In this document: piece after piece, positions 47,537 to 58,683 of the stretch
Layout of the letters: each line of letters opens with the position of its first letter
Position numbering within the stretch: the stretch's first letter is position 1
From: Bryoerythrophyllum caledonicum
Taxonomy: Eukaryota; Streptophyta; Bryopsida; Pottiales; Pottiaceae
Assembly (NCBI GenBank): GCA_963971425.1
Contig: OZ020517.1
Location: 26,678,668 to 26,742,667, forward strand
Direction: 5' to 3'
Length of the DNA stretch: 64,000 nucleotides
Made by a program: the position numbers and the translations under genes
Notes under the pieces: generated by a model
Databases searched by the model: none
What the model saw: only the letters and a program-made list of their open reading frames with translations
Told to the model about the DNA's origin: nothing

Positions 47537-48025
47537 TGTTAAAGGGAGATTGACCTACAAACTCACTTTCACATAAACCCTAGAAACCCTAATGAAACCC
47601 TGATTTGCCCAAAACTCCTCATAAAACCTCAAATCACGTTGGATTTTATTGGCTAGGTCATAGTTTTTACATGGCAAAGTCTTTCCAACTCAATGTCACC
47701 CCAAAACACCTCCTAAATTCTAACACTCCTCAAACCCTAATTGTCTAAGCTCTAGCTCTAAGTTGCAAGTGTGAGAGAGAGAGAGAGAGAGCTCCAAGCT
47801 CCCCCTCCATGTGCACCAAACCCTAATGGAAGTCATCCGGCGGATGAACACTGGGCTGGATGGAAGTCATCCAGCTGCCCAGGTTCATCCAACTGGCGGA
47901 TGAAATTGGTCAGGACTGAAATCAGCCGCCTGGCCAGGTTCATCCACTGGAGAGCCCAAAAACTCAACCGGCTTCAAAAAGAAAAATACTACCCGGGTCC
48001 GCTAATCCTGGTTCTCCGCTTAACA
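47537..48025 (-). repeat. 3' LTR of the non-autonomous element
   Basis: TG...CA ends with TGTTAA/TTAACA inverted tips. It contains a (GA)n tract and several ACCCTAA-type words. The (GA)n tract is slightly longer than in the 5' LTR. Confidence 0.9.
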
Positions 48026-48040
48026 TTATCCCCCTTCTAA
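48026..48040 (-). other. Polypurine tract
   Basis: Minus strand AGAAGGGGGATAA abuts the 3' LTR. This is the plus-strand DNA primer of LTR elements and fixes the element orientation. Confidence 0.75.
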
Positions 48041-48059
48041 ACTACATCGGTCCTCCGAT

Positions 48060-48900
48060 GTTTTTTTTTTTTTTTTTTTTTTTTTGAAGGGCATCTATGA
48101 ATCCTTCTAGTGTTGCTTTCGAGTATGCCCCCAGCGTGTTTTCTCACCAGCTGCTCCAGTTATCAGGCCATCTCCGTGGCCGGGTAAAGATCGTGGATCT
48201 CCTCGTCCTCCGTCTCTCATCAGTCCGTCCGGGTGCCGATACCCTGTCCAAGTTCCAAAATCTCCGCCTTGACACCAACTTCCAAGCTTCACCTCGGAGC
48301 TAATATGTGGTCTGCCCATGACCGTGTGAACCTCCAATTTATCCGGCCGCAATACTAGCCGGGTTGTACGCGGTTGTTGGAATTGACTCCCTACATCTTC
48401 TAGACCTCCTCCTCCCTGGTCAACATCCATGCTGAGTGAATTGTCTTCTGCTTCCGGTGACTGACTTCCGGTGTTGGCCTAGTCGAGATGTCTTGCCAGC
48501 ACTTCAATATCCGGTCTTCCCTCGGTGCTCGGGTAGTGATCGGGGATCTCCTTTGTCCTCCGTCCCTCCCTGTGGTCCTCCCTTTCCGGGTGCCGATATA
48601 CTGCCCTGGTCGTGCAATCTCGCCAACCATCCATTGTCTTTCCTCCTTCCCGGTTAGCAGTGCATTCCTCTAGCTTAGGTGCTGCCTAGTGAGTAGTGTC
48701 CGCATATTGTAGCTGGAATTTTCCTTTGCAATTATTACCTCCTAACATAACATCTTTTAGTTTTTATTTATTTATTTATTTATTTTTTAATTTTTTTTCC
48801 CTTTGTATTTCTTTTTTAATTTTTAGTTTCTAACTTGAAAGATGTGTTTCCGGAAACTTACCTGGTCCGGTGCACCATCCCCCTTCTGGAGTGGAACAGT
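48060..48900. other. Element interior: poly-T run and unassigned GC-rich sequence
   Basis: A run of about 26 T lies at 48060-48085. Frames on both strands between 48097 and 48673 overlap and show no domain; I take them as products of GC-rich composition. A (TTTA)n tract lies near 48765-48785. Confidence 0.5.
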
Positions 48901-50045
48901 CCCCTGGTCCGGGTGGTACGCCGGTGTTGACTGCAGCTGGAAGACTGCCAGGTCTCCAGTGTTCATCGAACATGTTCGGGTATCCGGTCTGGAACCTCCG
49001 GGTTGAGCTGGAGCTTGAAGGCCTTCGACCTTCGAGTGTCGCCGGGTCTCCAGGTGTCACCAGAAGTGATCGAATGTCCAGGTTGGGACTCCGAGTGGAT
49101 TGCACCTGAAAGGCCTCCGGGTGTCATTGGAAATGATTGGATGTCCGGGTAAAGACTCTAGGTTGGCGGCAGCTGGAAGTCCTCCAGGTGTCACCGGAAG
49201 TGCTTGGATGTCCGGGTTGGGACTGCGGGTTGACGTCAGCTGGAAGGTCTCCGGGTCTCCGAATGCCACCGGAAGTATTCGGATGTCCGGGTTGGGACTC
49301 CGGGTTGGCTGCAGCTAGAAGCCTCCGGGTCGCCGGGTGTCACTGGAAGTGATCGGTTGGCTGGGTTAAAATTCCGGGCTGGCGGCAGCTGGAAGCCCTC
49401 CGGGTGTCACCGGGAGTGCTTGGATGTCCGGGTTGGGACTCCGGGTTGACGTCAGCTGGAAGCCTCTGGGTCGCCGGGTGTCACTAGAAGTGATCAGATG
49501 GCCGAGTTGGAACTCCGGGCTGGTTGCAGCTAGAAGCCTCCGGGTCGCCGGGTGTCACTTGAAATAATCGGATGGCCGGGTTGGGACTCCGGGCTGGCTG
49601 CAGCTAGAAGCCTCTGGGTCGCCGGGTGTCACTGGAAGTGATCGGTTGGCTGGGTTAGAACTCCGAGCCGTCAGCACCTGGAAGCCCTCCGGGTGTCACT
49701 GGAAGTGCTTGGATGTCCGGGTTGACGTCAGCTGGAAGCCTCCGGGTCGTCGGGTCTCACTAGAAGTGATCAGATGGCCGGGTTGGAACTCCGAGCTGGC
49801 TGCAGCTGGAAGCCTCCGGGTCGCCGGGTGTCACTTGAAATAATCGGATGGCCGGGTTGGGACTCCGGGCTGGCTGCAGCTAGAAGCCTCCGGGTCGCCA
49901 AGTGTCACTAGAAGTGATCAGATGGCCGGGTTGGAATTCCGGGCTGGCTACAGTTGGGTCTCGACTCTCTGGCTGTCGCTGGAAGTGCTCGGATGGCTGG
50001 GTTGGGACTCCGGGTTGGTTGCAGCTGGAAGCCTCCTGGTCTCTA
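48900..50045. repeat. Tandem repeats of ~70-75 bp in the LTR element
   Basis: About fifteen diverged copies of a unit containing CCTCCGGGTCGCCGGGTGTC, then ACTGGAAGTGATCGGATG, then GGTTGGGACTCCGGGCTGG and CTGCAGCTAGAAG. Units alternate between subtypes (gTGCTTGGATGTCC or gTGATCGGATGGCC), which suggests higher-order duplication. Confidence 0.9.
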
Positions 50046-50059
50046 CTCTCCGGGTTGAC

Positions 50060-50350
50060 TTTAGCCAAAACTACCTCAAAAATGACCTCTAAAAATGTCC
50101 CTGAAAGTGCCTCTAAAACGGCTTCTAAAACATCCTCCAAAACTACCTCGAAAATTGCCTTAAAACGGCCTCTAAAATGGCCTCTAAAACTGCCTCTAAA
50201 ACTGCCTCTAAAACTGCCTCTAAAATTGCCGCTAGACGTCTAGAAAGTTCCGCTAAACGTCTAGAAAGTTCCGCTAAACGTCTAGAAAGTTCCGCTAAAC
50301 GTCTAGAAAAGTTCGCTAAACGTCAAGAAAGTTCCGCTAAACGTCTATAC
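50060..50350. repeat. 12-bp and 21-bp tandem repeats
   Basis: 50080-50225: repeats of CCTCTAAAACTG and variants. 50228-50350: about six copies of a ~21-bp unit, CGCTAAACGTCTAGAAAGTT plus C. Each 21-bp unit contains GAAAGTTC, a GAA-nn-TTC pair like a heat-shock half-site pair. Confidence 0.9.
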
Positions 50351-50499
50351 CAATTACGAAGGTGTGACCGGGAGCAAAAAAAATTTTAAAATCAATAATT
50401 TGAATTGGGAAGGGGGAAAACTTTCCCGGGAATTTGTTGTTGGCTGCCGGCTATTGCTGGCTCCCAAGGAATTGCTGCCGGGCCTGCTCTAGCTCCTGG

Positions 50500-50745
50500 T
50501 TACCTTTGCCTCCTGCTCTTGGGCACCGGGGCGGGCTGGGCTGCTGCCTGGACCTGGCCTGGACTACGGCTGGGACTGGTCCTAGGTTGCTGCCTAGACC
50601 TGGCCTGGACTGCGGCTGGGACTGGTCCTAGACTGCTGCCTGGACCCGGGTTGGACTGCCACTGGGACTGGTCCTGGGCTGCTGCCTGGGCTTGGCCTGG
50701 ACTGCGGCTGGGACTGGTCCTGGACTGTTGGCTGACAGCTCCGAG
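50500..50745. repeat. ~42-bp GC-rich tandem repeat
   Basis: About five copies of TGCCTGGACCTGGCCTGGAC followed by TGCGGCTGGGACTGGTCCT. Both strands are open in places, giving misleading frames. Confidence 0.85.
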
Positions 50746-50969
50746 ACCTCCAGAAACCCTAATTTCGCATTTTCTCAAAAAATACAAATGTTGGGGTTTT
50801 TGCAAAACCCACAAAACCCTAGTAGTGCAATGAGTAGAGAAACACTCTTAACCTAGGATGCAACTCAAAAACCTTCAAAAATTTCGAAAACAAGCCTCAA
50901 ACCCTAGATCTAGATCTCAAAGCCTCAAACCCTACTTGCCTCCTTGTAGCAAGAGCCACATGATTCGAA

Positions 50970-50987
50970 CTTGTGCATGGTCGCCAA
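50970..50987 (-). other. Primer-binding site candidate
   Basis: Minus strand TTGGCGACCATGCACAAG directly inside the 5' LTR. It starts TGGCG as do several plant Ty3-type primer-binding sites. The matching tRNA is not identified. Confidence 0.5.
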
Positions 50988-51471
50988 TGTTAAAGGGAGA
51001 TTGACCTACAAACTCACTTTCACATAAACCCTAGAAACCCTAATGAAACCCTGATTTGCCCAAAACTCCTCATAAAACCTCAAATCACGTTGGATTTTAT
51101 TGGCTAGGTCATAGTTTTTACATGGCAAAGTCTTTCCAACTCAATGTCACCCCAAAACACCTAAATTCTAACACTCCTCAAACCCTAATTGTCTAAGCTC
51201 TAGCTCTAAGTTGCAAGTGTGAGAGAGAGAGAGAGAGCTCCAAGCTCCCCCTCCATGTGCACCAAACCCTAATGGAAGTCATCCGGCGGATGAACACTGG
51301 GCTGGATGGAAGTCATCCAGCTGCCCAGGTTCATCCAACTGGCGGATGAAATTGGTCAGGACTGAAATCAGCCGCCTGGCCAGGTTCATCCACTGGAGAG
51401 CCCAAAAACTCAACCGGCTTCAAAAAGAAAAATACTACCCGGGTCCGCTAATCCTGGTTCTCCGCTTAACA
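50988..51471 (-). repeat. 5' LTR of the non-autonomous element
   Basis: Near-identical partner of 47537-48025. It is followed by AAAAA on the plus strand, matching the left flank. Confidence 0.9.
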
Positions 51472-52669
51472 AAAAAATTAGGCAATATCCCTCACGTCCT
51501 AAAAACGGGCACAGAAAATGCCCCAAGTAGAGTCTCTGGCAACATACCAATATCCGTCAGGATGTAAATCAGGGCGCTAAATATGTCATAGCTAATAGCT
51601 ATGACAAATCTGCAACATTCGTCACAATTCCCAAAAATAGGTCACTAACTTGGAATCCATCACTATTTCCTCACTTCCTCACAACACAATACACTCACAA
51701 TATGTCACATCATGCATTGTAGAACAAGTACAAAGCTCTTATGACTAACTAAATTGGTAAAGAAAGACAAAAACCACTACTCTTGTAAAACCCCAATACC
51801 CAAAAACCACAATATATTGCAAAATAAAGTCACTTACATTGCATGCCTCCCTCAGACATACCTAAATACAATTCCTATCTCCCATTGCAATACCGTCACG
51901 AAGATAAAAATGTGAAAATATATCACTACTTCTAAACCCATAATCAATCAATGTTGCAATACCATAGTAATTAAAAAAATTTGAGTATGGTGAAAAGTTA
52001 GAAATTACCTCTTTGATGGCGCTGAACAGCAGCACATCCGCACTAGCAACAACACTTTGAGATGCAGACTCGACGAATATAAGAGATGCAACCGCGACAA
52101 TAGGAGGCGGCAACAAGAAGAGCACATGCCGGGGGGAGGGAGGAGAAACACACAAGCGGGGTTGGGGTTGGGGTTGGGGTTGGGCCGAGCGGGGGCTCAT
52201 GCCGGGGCGGGCAATGGTCTGGGTGCCGGCTGGGGTTTCACTGCTTGGCCGGTTGGCCCAGCCACGCTTGTTGATCCCATGGGGCAATTGGCCCCTTCAT
52301 CCCACAAGGGAGAATGAGGGGGCCAATTTGCCCTAGGCCCGGCGCCATTAACTTTGTTGTAACTTATCTTAGGGGGTGAGTGTGTGGGACCAATGTGAGT
52401 TATTCAACTCTACATTTCCTTGTCTAACTTTCACAAAATCCAGCTTTTGATGTTGAAAGCACCATAACAATTTCCAAGTAAATGCAAAAAAAATAAAAAT
52501 AAATCCCACGAAGCTTATTAAAATGCCTGCTCTCAAAGATTTTTTTTAAAAAATTTCCAAAGATCATTTGGGAACCTACCCTAACTCTCAAAAGTCCCCC
52601 ACGGTCAAAATGTTCCTAAGATATTAATGATTACATGATTTATAATAAACTCAGCTTCACTAACGTCAA
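51472..52669. other. Intergenic, with a GC-rich patch and (GGGGTT)n
   Basis: No supported gene. The minus-strand frame 51862-52287 (141 residues, Pro/Gln repeats, then a hydrophobic patch) is not recognised. 52158-52183 is four GGGGTT units, a G-quadruplex-capable motif. Confidence 0.4.
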
Positions 52670-53622
52670 TTAACCCCTAAAGGACCAAGTGTCCAAAATT
52701 GGCTTTTTGAAAAATCGGTCAGGTTCCTATGGTGTCAATTTCCAACATTATTCTTTGAAATCTTTACTATAGAAAGACATTACCAAGACCTTAGTGGGAA
52801 AATAATTTTTTCCTAAATTGAACATTTGATGAAAAATTTATAGGGTTTTGAATTTTAAATGGGGAGGGCGGGCACCTCGGGTAGCTCCAAAAACTTTTGA
52901 TAGGATACTCTATTGAAAGTGAGATTTTCAGTACTTGCAAGTAATATTATTTCCCTACATATTGTCAAAAAAAAGTTCTTGTCTTTAGTGAAAAATAGCA
53001 TACCAACCCAAGTCAAACATTTTCACACATTGTCACTCATTGTCGGGCAAGGTACCAAAAAAACTTCTTCTTTTCCACATAAAACCTAGAGATCTTCATA
53101 TTTTTCACTTTATATTTTTTCCACATCAATATGTAATGTAAACCTTCTTATTAACCATTCGGATTATCAATCAAAAACATATTAAGTTCAAAACAAAAAA
53201 AAGTGTGAATTAACAAATTTTGAGCCTCCACTCCTTGCACACTTGTTTTGAATATGCTACACCCGGTCTCTACCTCTAAAAATTGGTGTGTAAGGAGCTA
53301 ACATCATGCTTAACAAGATGGTAATAGATTTAGACCTTTTGTAGTGAAATTTTTGGACACCAACTGAAGTCAAAGTCTGCTGATCCACTAAACGCAGGGA
53401 AGAAAATGAACCATTTGCTTGACTTCAAACACTGTAATCTTTTAATCCGTGCGGTCAAAGTTTATGAAATTTTGAACATGTATTAATTAATAAGCCTTTA
53501 TTGAGATCCTACGGTCAGAACTAAAAATAAAAGTTTTTGTTACCTTCTTTATTCGTTGCACTAGAATGCATTTAGTTTGAAGTGTTTTTGGTGTAAAACT
53601 GTCTTGGTACCTTAGGGGTTAA
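52670..53622. mobile_element. 953-bp non-autonomous TTAA element, copy 1
   Basis: Begins TTAACCCCTAAAGGACCAAG and ends CTTGGTACCTTAGGGGTTAA, an imperfect inverted pair inside TTAA. It aligns along its length with 55240-56206. No coding capacity. Confidence 0.85.
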
Positions 53623-53847
53623 TGAAGCATCAGAGAAGTGATGATTGTTACTTTTCCCTCTTCATGGTCTGCTACACTGCCAAATTCATCCTGAACTACT
53701 TGAACACTTGTTGATGTTCAATGATGGTGGACCCTCTCAAGCCAGACCGCGTAACATGGTCTGTACAACCGGAAAGGAATGACTGCTGTTCTAAAAGTAT
53801 GCACATGTGTGCAAGACACGGTTTCTGTGTCAAGTCATACCCATGTA
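53623..53847. other. Spacer between elements
   Basis: Short unassigned sequence. TA at 53846-53847 marks the probable left border of the next element. Confidence 0.3.
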
Positions 53848-55159
53848 CCCTTCAGTAAAGATACGTACTTTTTGCATTCCTAGGGAAAGTAATTTTCAGT
53901 GCTACCAACTTTGACACCCTCTTGAGGGTGAGAAATTGTTATTTTACCATGAAATTTTTGGCACAAGATCACTTCTATGTCGACAACACGTGTGCAAAAT
54001 TTCAAGGTCGGAAGTCGAATAAAAAAAAAGATATTCAAGATCTACCAACATGGGTAGCACTAAGAAAAGTTTCATAGCTTCAAACTTTGACACCCTCCCA
54101 AGGATTGAATTTTTTGTTTTTGCCCATGTAAGTTTTTGAAATGGGACCTTCTCCGTGTTTATTACATGTTTAAAGTCCAAAACATCCACACTAAGAAACA
54201 TATTTAAAATCTAGAAACATGTGTAGTTGTGAGTGTAGTTGTGAGAAACATTTCACTCCTCGCCAACTTTGACACACTCTCAAGGATTAAATCTTTTGTT
54301 TTTGCACATGAAATTTTTGGCATGAAACCATGTGTGTATTGAATACATGTGTACCAAGTTTTAAGGCCAGAATACCTACATAGCAAAAGATTTTTGAAAT
54401 CTACTAACATGTGTAGTTGTGAGAAACATTTCACTCTTGCCAAATTTGACACCCTCCTATGGATTGAATTTTATATTTTTTCCCATGAGATTTTGGAAAT
54501 GAGACCATCTCTATGTTGATTATATGTGTGCTTAATTTCAAGTCTAAAATATCCACGGTAGAAAAGAAAAAATCGAAATCTACCAACCTGCTAATTGTGA
54601 GAAACAAATGGGTACCATTTCAACTTTGGCACCTTCCCTAGGTTTGAAAGATTGTTATTTTACTATGAAATTTTTAACACATGATCACTTCTATGTTTAC
54701 AACATGTGTGCCAAATTTCAAGGCCAGAAGATGAATAAAAAAACCCATATTCAAAATCTACCAACATGTGAAACTATGAGAAACAATCTTGTGTATCTAT
54801 TATTGTATTCATCACATGGCTTTGAAATTTAATATACATATTATCAACATAGAGATGATCTTGTGATAAAACTTTCATGGTAAAATATCAATTTTCCAGC
54901 CCTCAGGAGGGTGTCAAAATTGGCAGTAGTGAATGGCTTACAACTACACATGTTGGTAAATTTGGAATATCTTTTTCTATATTCATCTTCTGGCCTTGAA
55001 ATTTGGCACACATGTTGTCAACATAGAAGTGATCTTGTGCCAAAAACTTCATGGTAAAATAACAATTTTCTAGACCTCAAGAGGGTGTCAAAGTTGGCGG
55101 CACTGAAAGTTACTATCCCTAGGAATGCAAAAAGTACGTATCTTTATTGAAGGGGACTG
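53848..55159. mobile_element. Transposase-less relative of the Tc1-like element (foldback-like)
   Basis: The ends are inverted repeats (GATACGTACTTTTTGCATTC and following CCTAGGGA, then CCAACTTTGACACCC). The right tip is GGACTGTA, and TACAGT matches the tip of the 33.7-kb element. It contains the same ~177-185-bp unit five times forward (near 53910, 54084, 54263, 54440, 54617) and twice inverted (near 54900, 55080). No transposase. The left tip has a small deletion (TACCCTTCAGTAAAG). Confidence 0.8.
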
Positions 55160-55239
55160 TACAGTACAAGCCACTAGGGATGAAAGAAGTGTGACAATGA
55201 AACACTGGTTGCTGAAGTCTGTATTCAGAGAAACATATT

Positions 55240-56206
55240 TTAATCCCTCAAGGACCAAGTGTAAAAAATGAGCTTTTTGAAGGTTCGGTCAGGTTCCTAT
55301 GGTGTCAATTTCCAACATTCCTCTTTGAAATTTTTACTGTAGAAAGGCATTACCAAGACCTTAATGGGAATTTTTTTTTCCTCAATTGGACATTTGATGA
55401 AAAAGTTATAGGGTTTTGAATTTCAAATGGGGAGAGTGGCCACCTCAGGCACCTCCAAAAACTTTTGCTACAACACTCTATTGAATGTGAGATTTTCAAT
55501 ACTAGCAAGTAACATTGTTTCCCTTCAAATTGTCAAAAAAGAGTTATTGTCTTTAGTGAAAGATAGCATACCAACCCAAGTCAAACATTTTCACACATTG
55601 TCACTCATTGGGTCATTGTTGGGCAAGGTACCAAAAAAACTTCTTCTTTTCCACATAAAACCTAGATATCTTGATATTTTCACTTTTTATCTTCTCCACA
55701 ACAACATATTAAGTTCTTGACAAATGTTGTAAACCTTCATGAAGGTTCAACAACATATTAAGTTCACAAATGGTGTAAACCTTCATGTGTGAATTGGCAA
55801 ATTTTGAACCTCTACTCTTTGCACAATTGTTTTGAATATGCTACACCCGCCCTCTACCTCTAAAAACTAGTGATATAGGAGTTACATCATGCTTAACAAG
55901 ATGGTGATGGATTTTGACCTTGTGTAGTGCAAAAATTTGACACCAAGTGAAGTCAAAGTCTGCTGATCCACTAAACGCAGGGAAGAAAAGGAGCCCTTTT
56001 CTGAACTTCAAACACTATTATCTTTCAATCCGTGCGGTCGAAGTTTATGAAATTTTGTAAATATATTAGTTATCAAGTCTTAATTGAGATCCTATGTTCA
56101 TAACTAGAAATCAAAGTTTTTGTTTTCTTCTTTGTTCATTGCACTATATTCCAACAATTTTGAAGTGTTTTTGGTGTAAAACTGTCACGGTACCTTAAAA
56201 GGTTAA
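55240..56206. mobile_element. 967-bp non-autonomous TTAA element, copy 2
   Basis: Begins TTAATCCCTCAAGGACCAAG and ends GGTACCTTAAAAGGTTAA. Collinear with copy 1, including the internal GAATATGCTACACCCG block. A 97-residue frame at its left (55427-55720) is not conserved in copy 1 and is not a gene. Confidence 0.85.
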
Positions 56207-56249
56207 TGCAATCTAGGCCAAAGAGCAACATCGATAGAGATCAACAATT

Positions 56250-56496
56250 TTAACCCTTCACCCTTAAACGTCAGCCGGGAACCGTATATATATATATATG
56301 CATGTATTTTACTTTGTAGAATACATAAATTGTATTCAAGCTTTGCAAGAATTATATCTTTAGATTGTAGATTCTTCAACGAATAACTTTCATTTGGAGG
56401 TCATTTCAATATCTTAATCTTATCATGTTCAAATACAACATTATGTATGTAGAATATTGTGGCCACCAGTGGCACCTTCTGACGTTCAAGGGTTAA
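56250..56496. mobile_element. 247-bp TTAA/GACGT MITE, unit 1
   Basis: Inverted tips: TTAACCCTTCACCCTTAAAC then GTCAG at left, CTGACGTTCAAGGGTTAA at right. Same family as each arm of the 44.1-kb palindrome. Confidence 0.8.
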
Positions 56497-56715
56497 ACGT
56501 ATGTCGGGAATTATATATAGGTTTGTATTTAATTAAGTAGAATACGAATATGTATCAAAGTTAGCAAGAATTACAACTTTAGATTGTAGATTCTTCTATA
56601 AATAACTTTCATTTGGAGGTCATTTCCATATCCAAACCTTATCATGTTCAAATATGACAGCATACATTTAAGTTACTATGGCCACCAATGGCACCTTCTG
56701 ACGTTTAAGGGTTAA
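56493..56715. mobile_element. 223-bp TTAA/GACGT MITE, unit 2
   Basis: Shares its left TTAA with unit 1 and ends CTGACGTTTAAGGGTTAA. Collinear with unit 1 (TTTAGATTGTAGATTCTTC, TTTCATTTGGAGGTCATTTC). The two copies were probably inserted one next to the other at the same TTAA. Confidence 0.8.
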
Positions 56716-58180
56716 TCCCTCAAGGGCGGGGATTATGTTTCACCAAAACCCACCCAAAACTGCCTCTCTAAGATGAGATGTCACAAGACTACTTAAAACA
56801 AAAAAAATAGTATTTTCAACCATAGAATCTTCAAGTTCACTTTATATGGAGACGCTCAAGTAATTTAGTAAACTTTGATGGCATGGATTGAAGAGTGTAA
56901 TGCGGTAATTTTCTCTCCTCCACCAATAGGGATAATGTACTTTGACTCAAGATAATGGCATAATTTCCTACTACACATTGCAAGTTTACTTATGAATCTA
57001 TGCTCTACCTTGTGATAGGTCACTACATGCCAAAAATCACAAGTAATGGAGGTGTGTAGGATAAGAGAAACGGGCTTGCAATGACTAGGAGTATAGAGAG
57101 TAGCCATTTACATAGAAAAGCAAAAAAATTTAAGGCCAAAAACAATTGTTGGATCTAATGGTGGATAGAATCATCATGCCTTATTTTAATAGTATAAGAA
57201 TTCAAATATAGAAAAATAGTAAAATCCTTAATTTTGATGCGTATTTAAGTAAAAACAATGAGGATTGCCAAGAACTTTCCTTCATTGCTACCCGCCTCAA
57301 AAAAGTGCAAAGAATCATACATATCTATAGTGACTCAAAAGTATTTGAACATTGAAGACTACATAGACTATGGCTTAGTGGTGGTATTGGTGAGAGATCA
57401 TTTCAGCCAACTTCAATTGATATACCACATGGCACCTACAGTCTAACCTTGATAATATCACCCTTGTTAATAGAACACCTTGATATTATCACCCAAAGCC
57501 TTGAACCAATTTCCTTGATTTAGATCTCCATTGTTAACATCCCTATCACCCTTAACATTATCACTTTTTTTTTCCAAAAGTGTAGTGTCAGTGTGACAAT
57601 GACATGATGGATAGATGAATAAGTGATTGAATGGAATCATGGATGATGCAAATGGCTTATCATCCAAGCTTTTGAATTTATTTTTTAATAAAGCATTGAG
57701 TTCTCATCCTTGTTGTTCAAGCTTTTGATTTTGATTCTTTAATATTAAACATTGAGTTCTCATCTTTGTTATTTAAGCTTTTGAATTTATTTTTATTGGA
57801 GGATGACAAGCCCATAGGGTAGGTTAACAAGGACTTAAAGTACACTAGCCTTGAAGGACTTGAACGACATATTGATTAAATCAAACATATTGTTTGAGTT
57901 TCACTACTTTGGTCAGAGCTTCTTGCAGGTACAAACCTCTAACTGATTTGCGAAAGTTGCAAATCTTCTTCTGTAGTTTGATGAGTTTTGTATCAATCTC
58001 TTATGTATATTTAAGTGTCAACAAAGTTTTTATTGTGTCGTGACAGCGACCAAACCCATCACGATGTCACGATACAATGACGGCATGACATTGTGACGGA
58101 TTGTGACATTACGGTGACGGGGCTATTTTTACGTCCAAATATTCAATATTTACATTTACCTCCATAGAGACACCTCAAAT
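56716..58180. other. Intergenic with repeat traces
   Basis: TTAATCCCTCAAGGGCGGGG at 56712 looks like another TTAA element end with no partner found. 57380-57450 resembles the 3.7-kb MITE. 58030-58120 is rich in GTCACGATG/GTGACG words, possibly part of the hAT 5' end. No gene supported. Confidence 0.4.
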
Positions 58181-58683
58181 ATACTATGAAATCTACGTGC
58201 TACATGTGTAGAGATGTCATCAACCTGGGTAATTACATGTATGGTAATTTACAGCATTGCCTACAATCCCCGTCCGCATTCCATTACGGCGCTTTGCGTT
58301 CCATCCGCACCGACATCTGCACCTCATCCGCAGCCCCCTTTGGACTCCGTCCATGCCCCATTCATGCTCCATTCAAGCCCCATCTGCGCCCCATTAGCAG
58401 TCTCCATTCGCGCCCCATCTACGCCCAACCGTTTGCTTGCTTTGTATGAATTCTATTATAAATTATTGTTGTCACAAGGTGACCTTGCTTATTCTCGCAT
58501 AGTGTGTTTCAAGACCTAGGATTATTCATAAAAGAATGCATTGCATGAGACCCCATTGTTAAGGAAGGTTTGAGGAACCCTTGGTGGCACTTACATACTT
58601 GCGACGCCATGCCGCGTTGAAATTCTGTATGGGATCTATGGTACAAAGACATTGGTAAAGCTCCTTCAAGATCCACACGACAA

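Larger units (their letters stand above)
47537..51471 (-). mobile_element. Non-autonomous LTR retrotransposon, 3.94 kb, tandem-repeat interior
   Basis: Direct repeats 47537-48025 (489 bp) and 50988-51471 (484 bp) begin TGTTAAAGGG and end CGCTTAACA on the plus strand. They are almost identical; the visible differences are a 3-bp indel and GA-repeat length. Next to the left LTR a perfect polypurine tract reads AGAAGGGGGATAA on the minus strand. Next to the right LTR the minus strand reads TTGGCGACCATGCACAAG, a TGG-type primer-binding site. Transcription is therefore on the minus strand. No gag, protease, RT or integrase is recognisable, so the element depends on others for movement. Near-identical LTRs mean recent insertion. 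Confidence 0.9.

Noticed and set aside
48870..50243. Overlapping ORFs in the tandem-repeat interior of the LTR element as gag
   Set aside because: They follow repeat periodicity on both strands and show no zinc knuckle or capsid motif.
50940..50987. GATTCGAAC word suggesting a tRNA T-arm
   Set aside because: No acceptor, D or anticodon arms can be built around it; it lies in the primer-binding region of the LTR element.
58265..58430. Pro/Cys-rich ORFs near 58.2-58.5 kb as a gene
   Set aside because: Low-complexity CCCCAT/CATCCGC repetition explains the open frames.
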